Shown: positions 6,377 through 15,570, numbered from the stretch's first letter. The stretch: 64,000 bases of DNA from [Clostridium] colinum (GCF_940677205.1 NZ_OW712331.1:1240001-1304000), one strand, 5' to 3'. Numbers and translations: made by a program. The notes: generated from the letters alone by a model not told the origin.

Positions 6377-6805
6377 TTGAGAGAATTAATAAATAAACTA
6401 TGTAAAAAATATTATACCACAAACCCAATAGAACTAGCTAAATGTTTAAATATAAATGTAATATTTGAAGAACTAGGTACTATTAATGGATACTATAACA
6501 CTGCATTTAGACAAAAATTTATACATATTAATTCTAACTTAGAAGAACATAAGCAAAAATTTACTATTGCTCACGAACTTGGGCACGCAATATTACACCC
6601 AAAAGCTAACACACCATTTCTTCGAGAAAATACCCTATTTTCAATAGATAAACTAGAAGTTGAGGCTAATTTATTCGCTGTTAATTTATTAATATCTGAC
6701 GAAGATTTAAAAGAATATCAAGATTTTACCATAAATCAATTATCGTCTATTTTTGGAGTACACCAAAAATTAATTGAATTAAGATTAAAATCTAACCTAC
6801 CATAA
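6377..6805 (+). CDS. ImmA/IrrE-family metallopeptidase (anti-repressor protease)
   Basis: 142 residues from a TTG at 6377, chosen because TAGGAGTG lies 10 bases upstream, right after the repressor stop; upstream parts of the frame overlap repressor codons. It contains FTIAHELGHAILHP, the HExxH zinc motif of the ImmA/IrrE (DUF955) family, with a downstream Glu in EVEANLFAVNLL as likely third ligand. The family cleaves the cognate repressor to induce the element. Gene order repressor-ImmA is conserved in Gram-positive prophages and ICEs. Confidence 0.9.
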   Translation: MRELINKLCKKYYTTNPIELAKCLNINVIFEELGTINGYYNTAFRQKFIHINSNLEEHKQKFTIAHELGHAILHPKANTPFLRENTLFSIDKLEVEANLFAVNLLISDEDLKEYQDFTINQLSSIFGVHQKLIELRLKSNLP

Positions 6806-7021
6806 TCAATTACAGTAGATTTTTATTGATAAAATTTATATTTAAATGTAAAATTTTTTTGAAATTAATTAATGTAAAAAATAATAATGGGTTATATCTA
6901 AATAGTATCTCTACTTATAAATTATATTAATTTTTAATAATTATAAAATTTTTTGTAAAATTGTTGATTTTTGAGTTTTTTTGATATAAAATCTAACTAA
7001 ATATTTTAGATGAGGTGTATT

Positions 7022-8329
7022 ATGTCAATTTTAGATATTTTCAAAATAAAAGAATTTAAAGAAAAGATTAACAACTTAGAAAATGAATTAAAAGACATAA
7101 AAGAAAAAATAACTCCTGAGATACAGCAAACTATTGATTTTAAAAAAATAATAAATGAACTTAACTATGAAATAGAATCAAAAAATGATGAGCTAAATAA
7201 AGTTAATAGCAAAATAGAAAATTTAAATGAAATTATTTATCAAAAAGAAAAAGAACTTGTGATAACAGATGAAAAAATACTTATGCAAGAATTTAATCTA
7301 TATGAACCAAGATTTGACTTTTGCAATAGTGATTTATATAAATCCGAAATAGATGATATTCGTTCACAACAAAAAAATTTAATAAAAAATGACTTTGCTG
7401 TAAATAGTGCTACTGATTGGACTGTTAATGGAAGTAAAACTGAAGGTAAAAAAATGATAAAAGATATGAAAAAATTATTACTTCGTGCATTTAACTCGGA
7501 ATGTGATGAGATAGTATCAAAAGTTAAATATAACAATTTTGACCAAAGTTTAAAAAGATTACAAAAAAGTAAAGAAACTATCTCAAAATTAGGAAAGATT
7601 ATGAATATAAATATATCTGCTAGCTATTATAATTTAAAAGTTGATGAACTATCACTAGCTTTAGAGTATAAACAAATAAAACAAAAAGAAAAAGAAGAAG
7701 AGAGAGAAAGAAGAGAAGCTTTAAGAGAAGCTGAAAGAGTTGAAAAAGAAATTAAAGAGAAAAGATTAGCAATTGAAAAAGAACAAAAACAATATCAAAA
7801 AGAATTAGATAGAGTTAAACAAAAGTTAGAAAAATGTAATTCTGAAGAAGAAAAAATTATATTACAAGAAAAGCTAAATGAATTAAATGTAAATTTAAAA
7901 GAAATTGAACAAATTTTTGAAGATTTAGATTATAGAGAAGCAAACAAAAGAGCTGGGTATGTTTATATTATAAGTAATATAGGAGCTTTTGGAGAAAACA
8001 TATTTAAAATAGGGTTAACAAGAAGATTAGAGCCTCTAGAAAGAATAACTGAATTAAGTGGAGCTTCTGTTCCGTTTAAATTCGATTTACACGCGCTTAT
8101 TTTTTCGGAAGATGCTCCTGCTTTAGAAAGTGCATTACATAAAGCATTTAATAAAGATAGAGTTAATCTTATTAATAATAGAAAAGAATTTTTTAGAACA
8201 ACTCTTGAAGAAATAGAAAAAGTTGTTAAACAAAACTATGATAAAACAGTAGAATTTAATCGAATAGCTGATGCACAAGAATACAGAGAAAGCATACAAA
8301 TTTTAAAAAATATTGAAAATGAAGCATAG
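7022..8329 (+). CDS. Coiled-coil protein with C-terminal T5orf172/Mug113 GIY-YIG-like domain (DUF4041 type)
   Basis: 435 residues; start at the ATG at 7022, with GATGAGGTG 6 bases upstream. Layout: an N-terminal coiled coil (about 5-90), a DUF4041-like central region (about 95-220, containing SATDWTVNGSKTEGKKMIKD), a long charged coiled coil (about 220-310), then the T5orf172 domain (about 315-415): AGYVYIISNIGAFGENIFKI, GLTRRLEPLERITEL, and EFFRTTLEEIEKVV. This domain is GIY-YIG nuclease-like. Position between the repressor genes and integrase fits lysogenic cargo. A role in excluding other phages is possible but only inferred. Confidence 0.8.
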   Translation: MSILDIFKIKEFKEKINNLENELKDIKEKITPEIQQTIDFKKIINELNYEIESKNDELNKVNSKIENLNEIIYQKEKELVITDEKILMQEFNLYEPRFDFCNSDLYKSEIDDIRSQQKNLIKNDFAVNSATDWTVNGSKTEGKKMIKDMKKLLLRAFNSECDEIVSKVKYNNFDQSLKRLQKSKETISKLGKIMNINISASYYNLKVDELSLALEYKQIKQKEKEEERERREALREAERVEKEIKEKRLAIEKEQKQYQKELDRVKQKLEKCNSEEEKIILQEKLNELNVNLKEIEQIFEDLDYREANKRAGYVYIISNIGAFGENIFKIGLTRRLEPLERITELSGASVPFKFDLHALIFSEDAPALESALHKAFNKDRVNLINNRKEFFRTTLEEIEKVVKQNYDKTVEFNRIADAQEYRESIQILKNIENEA

Positions 8330-8344
8330 GTTTAACCCTATGCT
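8323..8344. terminator. Hairpin between convergent genes
   Basis: AGCATAGG (8323-8330) pairs with CCTATGCT (8337-8344), overlapping the stop of the rightward gene. It lacks a strong T run, so it is a weak terminator at best. Confidence 0.4.
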
Positions 8345-8354
8345 TACATTAATT

Positions 8355-8747
8355 TTAATAATACAAATCTGGTAATTTTAATATCCATACTAAATCCACT
8401 ATAAAAAATATTATATATATTCCTATAATAAGAAATAACGCTTCACCTAATGTAGCTATTAGTATAACTGGTGTAACTAAATTACTTATTATATAAAATA
8501 CCCCCATAAAATAATCACCTTTATAAATATGATGCAAACCTATCCATCCAAAAAATATCCATAGTACAAAAGTAACCCATTTCTTTTTTATTCTTTTATA
8601 ACTAAATTCTTGTGTATTAAGTATTTTAGTATTTGATAAATTTGTATCATTGTCTAATATATCACTATCTTCTTTTATACTTAAACCACAATTAACACAA
8701 AATTTATCATCATCATTAACTCGTGTACCACATTGTCTACAAAACAT
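8355..8747 (-). CDS. Zinc-ribbon TM2-domain membrane protein
   Basis: 130 residues. The N terminus is a zinc ribbon (CRQCGTRVNDDDKFCVNCG, about residues 3-21), followed by a disordered linker and a TM2 domain (about 55-130) with two to three membrane helices and the typical FFGWIGLHHIYKGDYFMGV. TM2 proteins are of uncertain function and common in prophages and hosts. It stands alone, leftward, between two rightward lysogenic genes. Confidence 0.82.
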   Translation of the reverse strand: MFCRQCGTRVNDDDKFCVNCGLSIKEDSDILDNDTNLSNTKILNTQEFSYKRIKKKWVTFVLWIFFGWIGLHHIYKGDYFMGVFYIISNLVTPVILIATLGEALFLIIGIYIIFFIVDLVWILKLPDLYY

Positions 8748-8824
8748 AATTATCCCACCTTTCTGTTAAAATATACCATATTATATACAAAAAGTAAATA
8801 TTTTGTTGTTTATATATTAAATTG

Positions 8825-8853
8825 TTGACAGTATAATATTTTAAGTTTATAAT
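8825..8853 (+). promoter_or_regulatory. Consensus promoter of the antitoxin RNA
   Basis: TTGACA (8825-8830), exactly 17 bases, TATAAT (8848-8853): a perfect sigma-A promoter with no open frame behind it, which points to an RNA product starting near 8860. Confidence 0.85.
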
Positions 8854-8859
8854 AATAAT

Positions 8860-8990
8860 ATACTTAACCACTAAAAAAGGCTACTGCGTCAACAGTAACC
8901 TTTGATTAATACTTTAGTGGTTAGCTTTAACAAATTTGATATATTAAAGGTTTGCCACTTATATAATCATATAAGTGGTTTATTTTTTGT
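8860..8990 (+). ncRNA. Putative antisense RNA antitoxin (type I system)
   Basis: The start is inferred from the consensus promoter at 8825-8853. The end is at a perfect 10-bp hairpin (8955-8964 with 8969-8978) followed by a T-rich run. The roughly 130-base RNA is complementary to the last codons and 3' tail of the toxin mRNA on the opposite strand. This is the convergent arrangement of txpA/RatA and bsrG/SR4 in Bacillus. Expected effect: block or degrade the toxin mRNA. Confidence 0.7.
8873..8900 (-). terminator. Intrinsic terminator of the toxin mRNA
   Basis: On the minus strand GGTTACTG (complement of 8893-8900) pairs with CAGTAGCC (complement of 8879-8886), all paired if one G-U is allowed, followed by six T residues. 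Toxin transcripts reading through the first hairpin would end here, near 8873. Confidence 0.75.
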
Positions 8991-9057
8991 TATTTCTAAC
9001 TATTTCAATTAATGTTAATAATAAAATTATTAATGATAATATTTCATAGCTAGACAT
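8980..9057 (-). CDS. Type I toxin, holin-like TxpA/BsrG-type peptide, 25 residues
   Basis: The ATG at 9055-9057 has AAAGGGGGTGAG just upstream; the TAA is at 8980-8982. The peptide begins MSSYEILSLIILLLTLIEIV and ends in a basic RNNKK tail: one membrane helix with a charged end. The M-(S/T)-x-Y-E-x-L opening is the signature of the Bacillus/Clostridium holin-like toxin group (TxpA, BsrG, YonT). Expression would depolarise or disrupt the membrane unless the opposing RNA silences it. In prophages such pairs stabilise the element. Confidence 0.75.
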   Translation of the reverse strand: MSSYEILSLIILLLTLIEIVRNNKK

Positions 9058-9119
9058 AGCCTCACCCCCTTTCATTTAGGGGTAAAGCTAACCACTTATA
9101 TTTCGTATTAATCTTTTGC

Positions 9120-9149
9120 ATTATAACATATATTGTTATATTTTGTCTA
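9120..9149 (-). promoter_or_regulatory. Promoter of the toxin mRNA
   Basis: On the minus strand TAGACA (complement of 9144-9149), 18 bases, TATAAT (complement of 9120-9125). The 5' leader of about 55 bases contains a sequence (AAGTGGTTAGCTTTA, complement near 9083-9098) closely matching AGTGGTTAGCTTTA on the opposite strand at 8924-8937. This could give the leader and the antitoxin region extra pairing. Confidence 0.6.
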
Positions 9150-9157
9150 TATTTCTA

Positions 9158-9186
9158 TTTACAAAACAAAAAAATCTTTATATAAT
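9158..9186 (+). promoter_or_regulatory. Integrase promoter
   Basis: TTTACA (9158-9163), 17 bases, TATAAT (9181-9186). A perfect small hairpin (AGCTCC at 9193-9198, AGGAGCT near 9204-9210) follows at the likely transcript start and could modulate integrase expression. Confidence 0.65.
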
Positions 9187-9264
9187 AAAAATAAGCTCCT
9201 AAAAGGAGCTAAGCATTTTACTTATACATCAAACCTACCCACACATAAGAAAGGATTTGATAAT

Positions 9265-10461
9265 ATGAGTAAATTAAATATATCTAATATAGATTTAAAG
9301 TATCTTAACTTTAACATAAAAGAGTTTAAAAGTCAAGGATATACTTATTATAGAATACAAAAACAACTTGACAAAAACAATAAAGTTAGTGTTACAGGTA
9401 AATCTAAAGATGAAGTAAAAGAAAAGTATTTTAACAAGTTGGAAGAATTTTTAAACAATGATATATCAAATTTAGATATTAAAAATATGACTGTTTCCGA
9501 ATTTGTAAGATACTATTTATTTGAAATAGTGCTACCTAGTAATTCTGTAAAGCAAAAAACATTTTCTGGATATGAAGCTATTTATAGAATTCATATAAAA
9601 GAAAGTATTATATCCAATATAAAACTTATAGATTTAAAAAGAGAACATCTTCAAAAGTATTTTAATAATTTATTAAATACTAACTTAAAGCTCTCCACTA
9701 TAAAAGTTATTAAAACATTTTTAAGCACTATATTAACTTATGCAACAGAAGAAGACTATATTACAAAAAATTATTGCTATTCTGTTAAGTTGCCTAAAAA
9801 AACTGAAAATAAAGCTAATAAATATCTTACAGACGAAGACATACAATGTATTTTTAATAATTGTGATAATAAAAGATTGCTATTAATTATAAAAATTGCT
9901 TTATCTACTGGTATGAGAATAAATGAAATATTAGCATTGACAGAAAAAGATATATGCTTTGATAATTTTTCCATAAATATTAATAAAACTGTGTCTAAAT
10001 CCAAACATTTTAAAAATGAGAAAAACTATGAAACAAAAATTGTTATAACTACACCCAAATCTAATAGTAGTATAAGAACTGTATATTTTAATCCTAATAT
10101 ATCTAAGGACATAAAAAAGTATATATCATTAGAAAAAGAACGTTATTTAAAATTTGGTAAAAGATATACCTCAAATACATTAATTTTTACAAATAGAAAC
10201 TTTGGTTTGATTTATTCTACTTCAATAAATTATTCCTTAACAAAACTTTTACAGAAGTGTAACATAAATTCTAGTGGATTTCATATATTTAGACATACAA
10301 GTGGAAGCAAACTATATGAAATGGGTGTAAATATTAAAACTATCTCTGAACAATTAGGACATTCTAATGTAAATATAACGAGTAATATCTATGTACATTT
10401 AGATGAAGAGAAGAAAAAAGAAGCAATAAAACATTTAGATAAATATTTTGAAACTGTATAA
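9265..10461 (+). CDS. int: Tyrosine-recombinase integrase of the prophage
   Basis: 398 residues from the ATG at 9265 (GAAAGGA 8 bases upstream); the frame extends further upstream, but without a ribosome site and into the promoter. It has an Arm-binding N terminus (about 20-70, containing YTYYRIQKQLDKNN), a SAM-like core-binding domain (about 75-175) and the catalytic domain (about 185-395). Catalytic residues are visible: R in STGMRINEILAL, HIFRHT, GHSN (HxxR and later H), and the Tyr in SNIYVHL. It mediates integration and excision. No excisionase is evident. Lying at the edge of the phage genes, it marks the right end of the element. Confidence 0.93.
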   Translation: MSKLNISNIDLKYLNFNIKEFKSQGYTYYRIQKQLDKNNKVSVTGKSKDEVKEKYFNKLEEFLNNDISNLDIKNMTVSEFVRYYLFEIVLPSNSVKQKTFSGYEAIYRIHIKESIISNIKLIDLKREHLQKYFNNLLNTNLKLSTIKVIKTFLSTILTYATEEDYITKNYCYSVKLPKKTENKANKYLTDEDIQCIFNNCDNKRLLLIIKIALSTGMRINEILALTEKDICFDNFSININKTVSKSKHFKNEKNYETKIVITTPKSNSSIRTVYFNPNISKDIKKYISLEKERYLKFGKRYTSNTLIFTNRNFGLIYSTSINYSLTKLLQKCNINSSGFHIFRHTSGSKLYEMGVNIKTISEQLGHSNVNITSNIYVHLDEEKKKEAIKHLDKYFETV

Positions 10462-10718
10462 TATACATATTGTATGTATAAATATTAATATTGTATATTC
10501 ATCTTTAATTTAATAATTAGTAAAAAAGTTAGTAAAAAAATATCTTTAAAGCTATAAAATATTGATTTTTAAGGTATTTTGGGGTAATTTTTATTATTTT
10601 AATGCAAAGGCATAAATAATTACTATTATAAAATAATTAAATTTAATAAATAATTATCAAAAAATTAAGTTTATATATAAATAATGATCAAACACTCTCT
10701 ATTTTTATTTATATATAT
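10462..10718. other. Non-coding right end of the prophage (attachment site expected here)
   Basis: No gene or tRNA seen. The attachment core should lie between the integrase stop and the first chromosomal gene, but the left end of the element is outside the window, so the repeat cannot be defined. The sequence is AT-rich with near-repeats such as TTAGTAAAAAAGTTAGTAAAAAAA (two TTAGTAAAAAA units near 10518-10540). Confidence 0.4.
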
Positions 10719-10755
10719 AAAGGCTACTATTTTAATAATAGTAACCTTTTTTGTT
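10719..10755 (+). terminator. Intrinsic terminator (probably bidirectional)
   Basis: AAAGGCTACTATT (10719-10731) pairs with AATAGTAACCTTT (10737-10749) with one mismatch on plus and a G-U on minus. A strong T run follows on the plus strand. It lies at the boundary between prophage and chromosome. Confidence 0.7.
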
Positions 10756-10764
10756 TTTAATTTA

Positions 10765-11079
10765 TTATGTCAAAACATGTGTTAATAATGTAATTAAAAA
10801 TAATATAATAAAAAATAAATGTGAATATTTATTTTTTAATTTATATTTATTCTTACCTGTATAGTAAATTCCTATCAAACTAGGAATTATTAATAAAATA
10901 AAAGCTTCTCTATCAATAATATAATCAATAATACTATATCCAATCATATAAATTATAAAAATAGTTCCCAAAATTTTATGAGTTTTAATAAGATCAAATT
11001 TATTTTTTAATTTAGTCTTGTTAAGTAATATTCCTATTAATATGATTGTAAAAAAAATCGAACTAAATCTATGTCCCAT
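10765..11079 (-). CDS. Small multi-pass membrane protein of unknown function
   Basis: 104 residues with three to four hydrophobic segments (about 7-20, 37-52, 58-70, 86-102) and the start MGHRFSSIFFTIILIGIL. Short basic loops (KTKLKNKFDLIKTHK, KNKYKLKNKYSH) separate them. No family recognised. It may be the first chromosomal gene next to the prophage or a last prophage cargo gene. It is leftward, unlike the integrase. Confidence 0.55.
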   Translation of the reverse strand: MGHRFSSIFFTIILIGILLNKTKLKNKFDLIKTHKILGTIFIIYMIGYSIIDYIIDREAFILLIIPSLIGIYYTGKNKYKLKNKYSHLFFIILFLITLLTHVLT

Positions 11080-11553
11080 TATCTACTCCTATAATAATTA
11101 TTATTAAATTATAAAATCACTTATATTATGTAAGTGTGTAAATAATTATAACATAAATAGACAAAAATGTTAAGTATTTTATTTATTTTTAATATATAAT
11201 TTTAATTTATATGGATTATCTATGTCAATATTTTGGTCGAAAATATGTATAATAATGTATATTCTTTCAAAAAATAAAAGACTAAATAAAATATCTAGCA
11301 CCTAAAAAATCATACATTGTACTATAACATAAATTGCTATATACTTTTTATTTATAAGTTTTAATCCTTTTTATATATTATATATGTCCTTTATATATTA
11401 TAATTTGTTTCTTTGACTATATCTTTAAATTTTAGATATATCTGTAATATAAAATCATAAAGTATAAAAATAAGTATTAACAATAATTTAGATATTATAA
11501 AAAATAAATCTATTTTATCGTTAATACTGTTTTTGTTTATACTCTATAAAAAA
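11080..11553. other. 474-base AT-rich intergenic stretch, nothing identified
   Basis: I see no open frame with a ribosome site, no RNA gene, no clear promoter pair and no terminator for asnB beyond weak AT-rich pairing. It could hold decayed sequence next to the prophage. Confidence 0.5.
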
Positions 11554-13410
11554 TTAAATATTTATTTTTAAATGATATTTATCTAACCAATAATTTATCT
11601 GTATAAAATATGCCATAAGTTGTGGTCCTGACATTAATTGTCCAAACCAAGGTTTATCATAATTAGTAGGCATTTTAACAAATTCTAATACTTTATTTTT
11701 GTCTATTAAATCGTTTATAGGTAAATTATTATTATTTATTATAGATGTTAATTCGTTAATTAAAAGTTTTTCATAGTTAGGATTATACGTTTTAGGATAT
11801 GGGCTTTTTTTACGATTTAAAAGCTCATTAGGCAATAAATCTTTTGTTGCATCTCTAAGCAATCCTTTTTCTATATTATTTTTATATTTCATATCCCAAG
11901 GAACATTCCAAAGATACTCTATTATTCTATGGTCTGCAAAAGGTACTCTAGCTTCTAGCCCATTATACATACTCATTCGGTCCATTCTTTCTAATAATGT
12001 TGACATAAACCATTTTATATTTAAATATGCTATTTCTCGTCTTCTACACTCTTCTTTATTTTCTCCATATAAATAAGGTGTTTCTTTTATAGAATTTTCA
12101 TAATTTTGTAAAGAATATTCACTTAAATTTAGTTTTATTTTTAAATCTTCTTGTAAAAATAATTCTCTTGTATCCATATTTTTAGACCAAGGAAAAGAAG
12201 TAGAATTTAATAAATCTTCTCTATAAAACCACGGATAACCTCCAAATATTTCATCTGCACATTCGCCTGTTAAAGCAACTTTGTTTTGTTTTGAAACTAA
12301 CGAACAAAAATATAACATAGATGCATCTACATCTGCCATTCCAGGCAAGTCTTTAGCATCTACAGCTTCATATAATAAACTCACAAGATTTTGTTCATTA
12401 CATTCTAAATAATTATGATTTAAATCATAGTTATTTAACATAATATCAACATATGGTTTATCTCTTTCTGGTTGAAAACTATTAGATTTAAAATAAATAT
12501 CATTTTCTTTAAAGTCAAACGAAAAAGTATTTAATTTTTTATTAAATTTGCTTAAATATTTAGAAGAAACTGCAGTAACTATACTAGAATCTATACCACC
12601 AGATAAAAATGTACATATTTCAACATCTGATACCAATTGTCTCTCTATAGCATCTCTTACAAGAAAAGATACTTTTTCTACAGTTTGTTCATAACTATCT
12701 GTGTGATAATCACTTTTTAATTCCCAATATTGTATTTCTTTAAACCCATATTTATTAAAAATACCAAAATGACCTGGTTTAATTTCAAATAAATCTTTAA
12801 AAACACCTTTTCCAGCTATTCTAGCTGGACCTAAACTTAATATTTGCTTTAAGCTATCTATATCTATTGTAGGTGTAATGTTAGGATATTCAAAAATTGC
12901 TTTAGGCTCAGACCCAAAAACTAAAGTTTTATTATTTATTGTATAAAATAAAGGTTTTACACCAACTCTATCTCTAAATAAATACAAAGTTTCTTCTTGT
13001 GTATCATATATAGAAAAAGCAAAAATTCCATTTAAATAATCTACACATTTTTCTTTATATTCTATAAATAAATTTAAAATAACTTCTGTATCTGTTGTAG
13101 TTGAAAAAGAATATCCTTTATTTTTTAACTCTATTTTTAGTTCATCTACGTTATATATTTCACCATTATATACTATTATATATTTATTATCATTTATAAT
13201 TTTTATCATAGGTTGATTACCATTTTCACTTAAATCTCTAATAGATAATCTACTATGTGATGCTCCAAAATGATTATCTAAATAAATTCCATTTGCATCA
13301 CTTCCTCTTCTATTTAAAGATTTTCTCATATTATCTAAAATATTTTCAAAAAAACTTTGTTTGTTTAAAAAATTTTCTTCAAAATTTATAAACCCCGATA
13401 TTCCACACAT
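11554..13410 (-). CDS. asnB: Asparagine synthetase, glutamine-hydrolysing
   Basis: 618 residues. The N-terminal class II glutaminase domain starts MCGISGF with catalytic Cys2; SRLSIRDLS and VYNGEIYN follow. The C-terminal synthetase domain (from about 230) has the PP-loop FLSGGIDSSIV (about 262-272) that binds ATP and activates aspartate. Length and domain order match the AsnB family. It converts aspartate plus glutamine to asparagine. Some homologues amidate peptidoglycan precursors or act in secondary metabolism, so the gene symbol is family-level. It is monocistronic here. Confidence 0.9.
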   Translation of the reverse strand: MCGISGFINFEENFLNKQSFFENILDNMRKSLNRRGSDANGIYLDNHFGASHSRLSIRDLSENGNQPMIKIINDNKYIIVYNGEIYNVDELKIELKNKGYSFSTTTDTEVILNLFIEYKEKCVDYLNGIFAFSIYDTQEETLYLFRDRVGVKPLFYTINNKTLVFGSEPKAIFEYPNITPTIDIDSLKQILSLGPARIAGKGVFKDLFEIKPGHFGIFNKYGFKEIQYWELKSDYHTDSYEQTVEKVSFLVRDAIERQLVSDVEICTFLSGGIDSSIVTAVSSKYLSKFNKKLNTFSFDFKENDIYFKSNSFQPERDKPYVDIMLNNYDLNHNYLECNEQNLVSLLYEAVDAKDLPGMADVDASMLYFCSLVSKQNKVALTGECADEIFGGYPWFYREDLLNSTSFPWSKNMDTRELFLQEDLKIKLNLSEYSLQNYENSIKETPYLYGENKEECRRREIAYLNIKWFMSTLLERMDRMSMYNGLEARVPFADHRIIEYLWNVPWDMKYKNNIEKGLLRDATKDLLPNELLNRKKSPYPKTYNPNYEKLLINELTSIINNNNLPINDLIDKNKVLEFVKMPTNYDKPWFGQLMSGPQLMAYFIQINYWLDKYHLKINI

Positions 13411-13523
13411 AAAAAATCTCCTTATAAATTTATATTATTATATTATTCAAAAATTATTAATATTATTAATCAATTAAATAATTAAATTAATTTATATAAA
13501 TATTTTTATCATATACTAAAAAA

Positions 13524-13802
13524 TTATTTTGTATAAAGTATAATTTTTTCATCATAATTTATTATTTCTTCAGATGGTGGAAATTGAGTTCTAACTGTAC
13601 TACCCTCTCCCATTATTTCAAATTTAATTTCTTGCTCTTCTAATAATTTTTTAGCTTCATTTACATCCATTTCTATAAAATTAGGAACTTTTATCTCTCT
13701 TGTTTCTTCCATTTCTAGTTCTTTTTCAGTATATTTTTTTTCTATATTTAAGTATGGTAATATATTTTCTAATAACTCTTTCATTACTGGACCTGCTACT
13801 TG
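13524..13802 (-). pseudogene. Detached C-terminal PASTA tail of the SpoVD-like PBP
   Basis: The frame reads QVAGPVMKELLENILPYLNI from codon CAA at 13800-13802, right after a TAG, and then a PASTA domain (about the last 55 residues: VPNFIEMDVNEAKKLLEEQE to YDEKIILYTK). VAGPVMKELLENIL is the conserved link that follows the YYGG motif of the transpeptidase domain in SpoVD/FtsI proteins. The protein at 26148-27818 stops exactly at YYGGQ. Joined at CAA, the two would restore one continuous PBP. An internal ATG exists (13784) but no ribosome site is obvious, so this piece is probably not made alone. Confidence 0.85.
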
Positions 13803-13938
13803 CTAAGCTGTAAAGACAGGGCATTTTTAATATAGTTTATACTCAAAATAAATAAAACTAAAATTTTTATTAAATTTAAAATAAAAATTTATTTATAATC
13901 ATTAATAAAAAAAATTAAATCCTATTTTAATTAATATT

Positions 13939-13969
13939 AAAAAGCTACCAATTTACATTAGTAGCTTTT
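13939..13969 (-). terminator. Intrinsic terminator of the VanW gene
   Basis: Complementary arms AAAAGCTAC (13940-13948) and GTAGCTTTT (13961-13969); on the minus strand the stem is followed by a T run. Confidence 0.8.
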
Positions 13970-13983
13970 ATTTAACTAAATTT

Positions 13984-15570
13984 TTATTCAGTATGACTAC
14001 TTTCAATAGTTTCTTCACTAGTTGTTTCAGTATTAATAGTTTCATCAACAATAATTAAATCCAAATTACTTTCTGTTGTAGTCTCTATAGATGTTTCTTC
14101 AATTTTTTCATTACTTATTTGCGTAGTATTAACATTATTTTTTATAGAATTTTTTTCATCTAAATTAATAACTTGCTCAACCTTTTTAGTACCAACTAAA
14201 ACTTCTTCTGTTCTAGGTTTATAATAACTATTATTAATTAATACTTTTTCAGTAAGTTTGTTATCAATATAAACTAATTTATATAATTTATACTTATATC
14301 CTTTTAAAGGTTTTACTTCTACTTTTTCTTTACCTTCAGCAAGTTCATCTGTTTCCTTAACTATTTTAGGGCTTGGCTCAATAACCTCTACTAAGGCATT
14401 TTCAAATTTTAATGTACGATTTTTAGGTCTTTCTTCATATCCATATATGTTACAAATAACTTCATTATCTGTAAGATAGCTTTCTATATAAATAGGATAT
14501 TGATTAGAATTTTTAAATTTAAAATCTATATAATCACCAGCTAAAACAGCATCATATCCATAATCTAAATATCCAACTTTTAAAGAATGATTTTGCCTTT
14601 CTACAATTTCAAGCTCTGAATATAAAACAGCATTATATAATGTGCTAGAAACTTGGCAAACTCCACCACCATATTCATCTACAAATTTTCCATTTATTAT
14701 TGTTGGTGCTGGTTTATATCCATTCGATTTAGTAGTAGCTCCAAATTTTTTAATTGTTGAAAATACTTCACCTGGATATAAAATAGTTCCATTTATTCTA
14801 CTTGCTGCAACTTTCATATTTGTAATACGATTAGCATCACTTTCACCTTTTTTTGTATATTTAGTAGAAAAAGAGCCTATTTTATCTTGAACTTTACTAA
14901 GATATTTAGAGCTATATTTAGGCTCTACTTCATTAACAATTATTTCTACATTTGTATCTCCTTGTAATAATAAAGCATCAACTAAATCTTTATATGTTTT
15001 TTCAAAATCTACTGAAATACCATTATTGCCTTCTATAATATTAAATGTATCATTATTTTTTTCTAAAGTAGCATTTTTAGCCTCTATATTTATATCTTTA
15101 GATATTTCTTCAAGTTTAGCTTTTACAACTTCTTCTTGTATATTTCTTTCTATAGATATTTCTTCAATATCTTTTTCTAAAGATTTTATTTTATTTATTC
15201 TTTCTTTATCCGAACCGGTTCTTCCAACATTGTAAGCTTTATCTAAAGCTTGTTGCTTATCTAGCGTAACTCCAAAATCTGATTTATTAAAAATATATTG
15301 CTTATCTTTATATGTTAAAGTAATTTTTTCATTTATCTCTAGTTTATCTAATTCTAATTTTGCTTCTTCTTTTGACATATTAGAAACATTTATATCATTT
15401 ATTAATATATTATTATATATATTAGGGTTATTAAGCATTTCTTTTTTGTTAGCTTGATTAAAAATAAACCATAAACTATATATTATTGCTAATCCTAATA
15501 TTATAAATAGTATAACAATTATATATGTCAATATATTTTTATTTTTTTTATATTTCAGATTTATTGACAA
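13984..15570 (-). CDS. VanW-family cell-surface protein with putative peptidoglycan-binding and G5-like domains
   Basis: 528 residues from a TTG at 15570, chosen because GGAGGGG lies 6 bases upstream; a TTG 15 bases earlier overlaps that site. Order: short cytoplasmic start, one membrane anchor (about 15-37), putative peptidoglycan-binding domain (about 80-215), VanW domain (about 245-380, with GATTKSNGYKPAPTIINGKF, DEYGGGVCQVSSTLYNA and ERQNHSLKVGYLDYG), a G5-like domain (about 390-465), and a Thr/Glu/Ser-rich tail. VanW function is unknown; family members are surface proteins of Clostridia. It follows the DUF4097 gene by about 23 bases. Confidence 0.88.
   Translation of the reverse strand: MSINLKYKKNKNILTYIIVILFIILGLAIIYSLWFIFNQANKKEMLNNPNIYNNILINDINVSNMSKEEAKLELDKLEINEKITLTYKDKQYIFNKSDFGVTLDKQQALDKAYNVGRTGSDKERINKIKSLEKDIEEISIERNIQEEVVKAKLEEISKDINIEAKNATLEKNNDTFNIIEGNNGISVDFEKTYKDLVDALLLQGDTNVEIIVNEVEPKYSSKYLSKVQDKIGSFSTKYTKKGESDANRITNMKVAASRINGTILYPGEVFSTIKKFGATTKSNGYKPAPTIINGKFVDEYGGGVCQVSSTLYNAVLYSELEIVERQNHSLKVGYLDYGYDAVLAGDYIDFKFKNSNQYPIYIESYLTDNEVICNIYGYEERPKNRTLKFENALVEVIEPSPKIVKETDELAEGKEKVEVKPLKGYKYKLYKLVYIDNKLTEKVLINNSYYKPRTEEVLVGTKKVEQVINLDEKNSIKNNVNTTQISNEKIEETSIETTTESNLDLIIVDETINTETTSEETIESSHTE

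Noticed and set aside
11080-11553. A hidden gene or RNA upstream of the small membrane gene
   Set aside because: No frame with a start signal and no paired structure beyond AT-rich noise.
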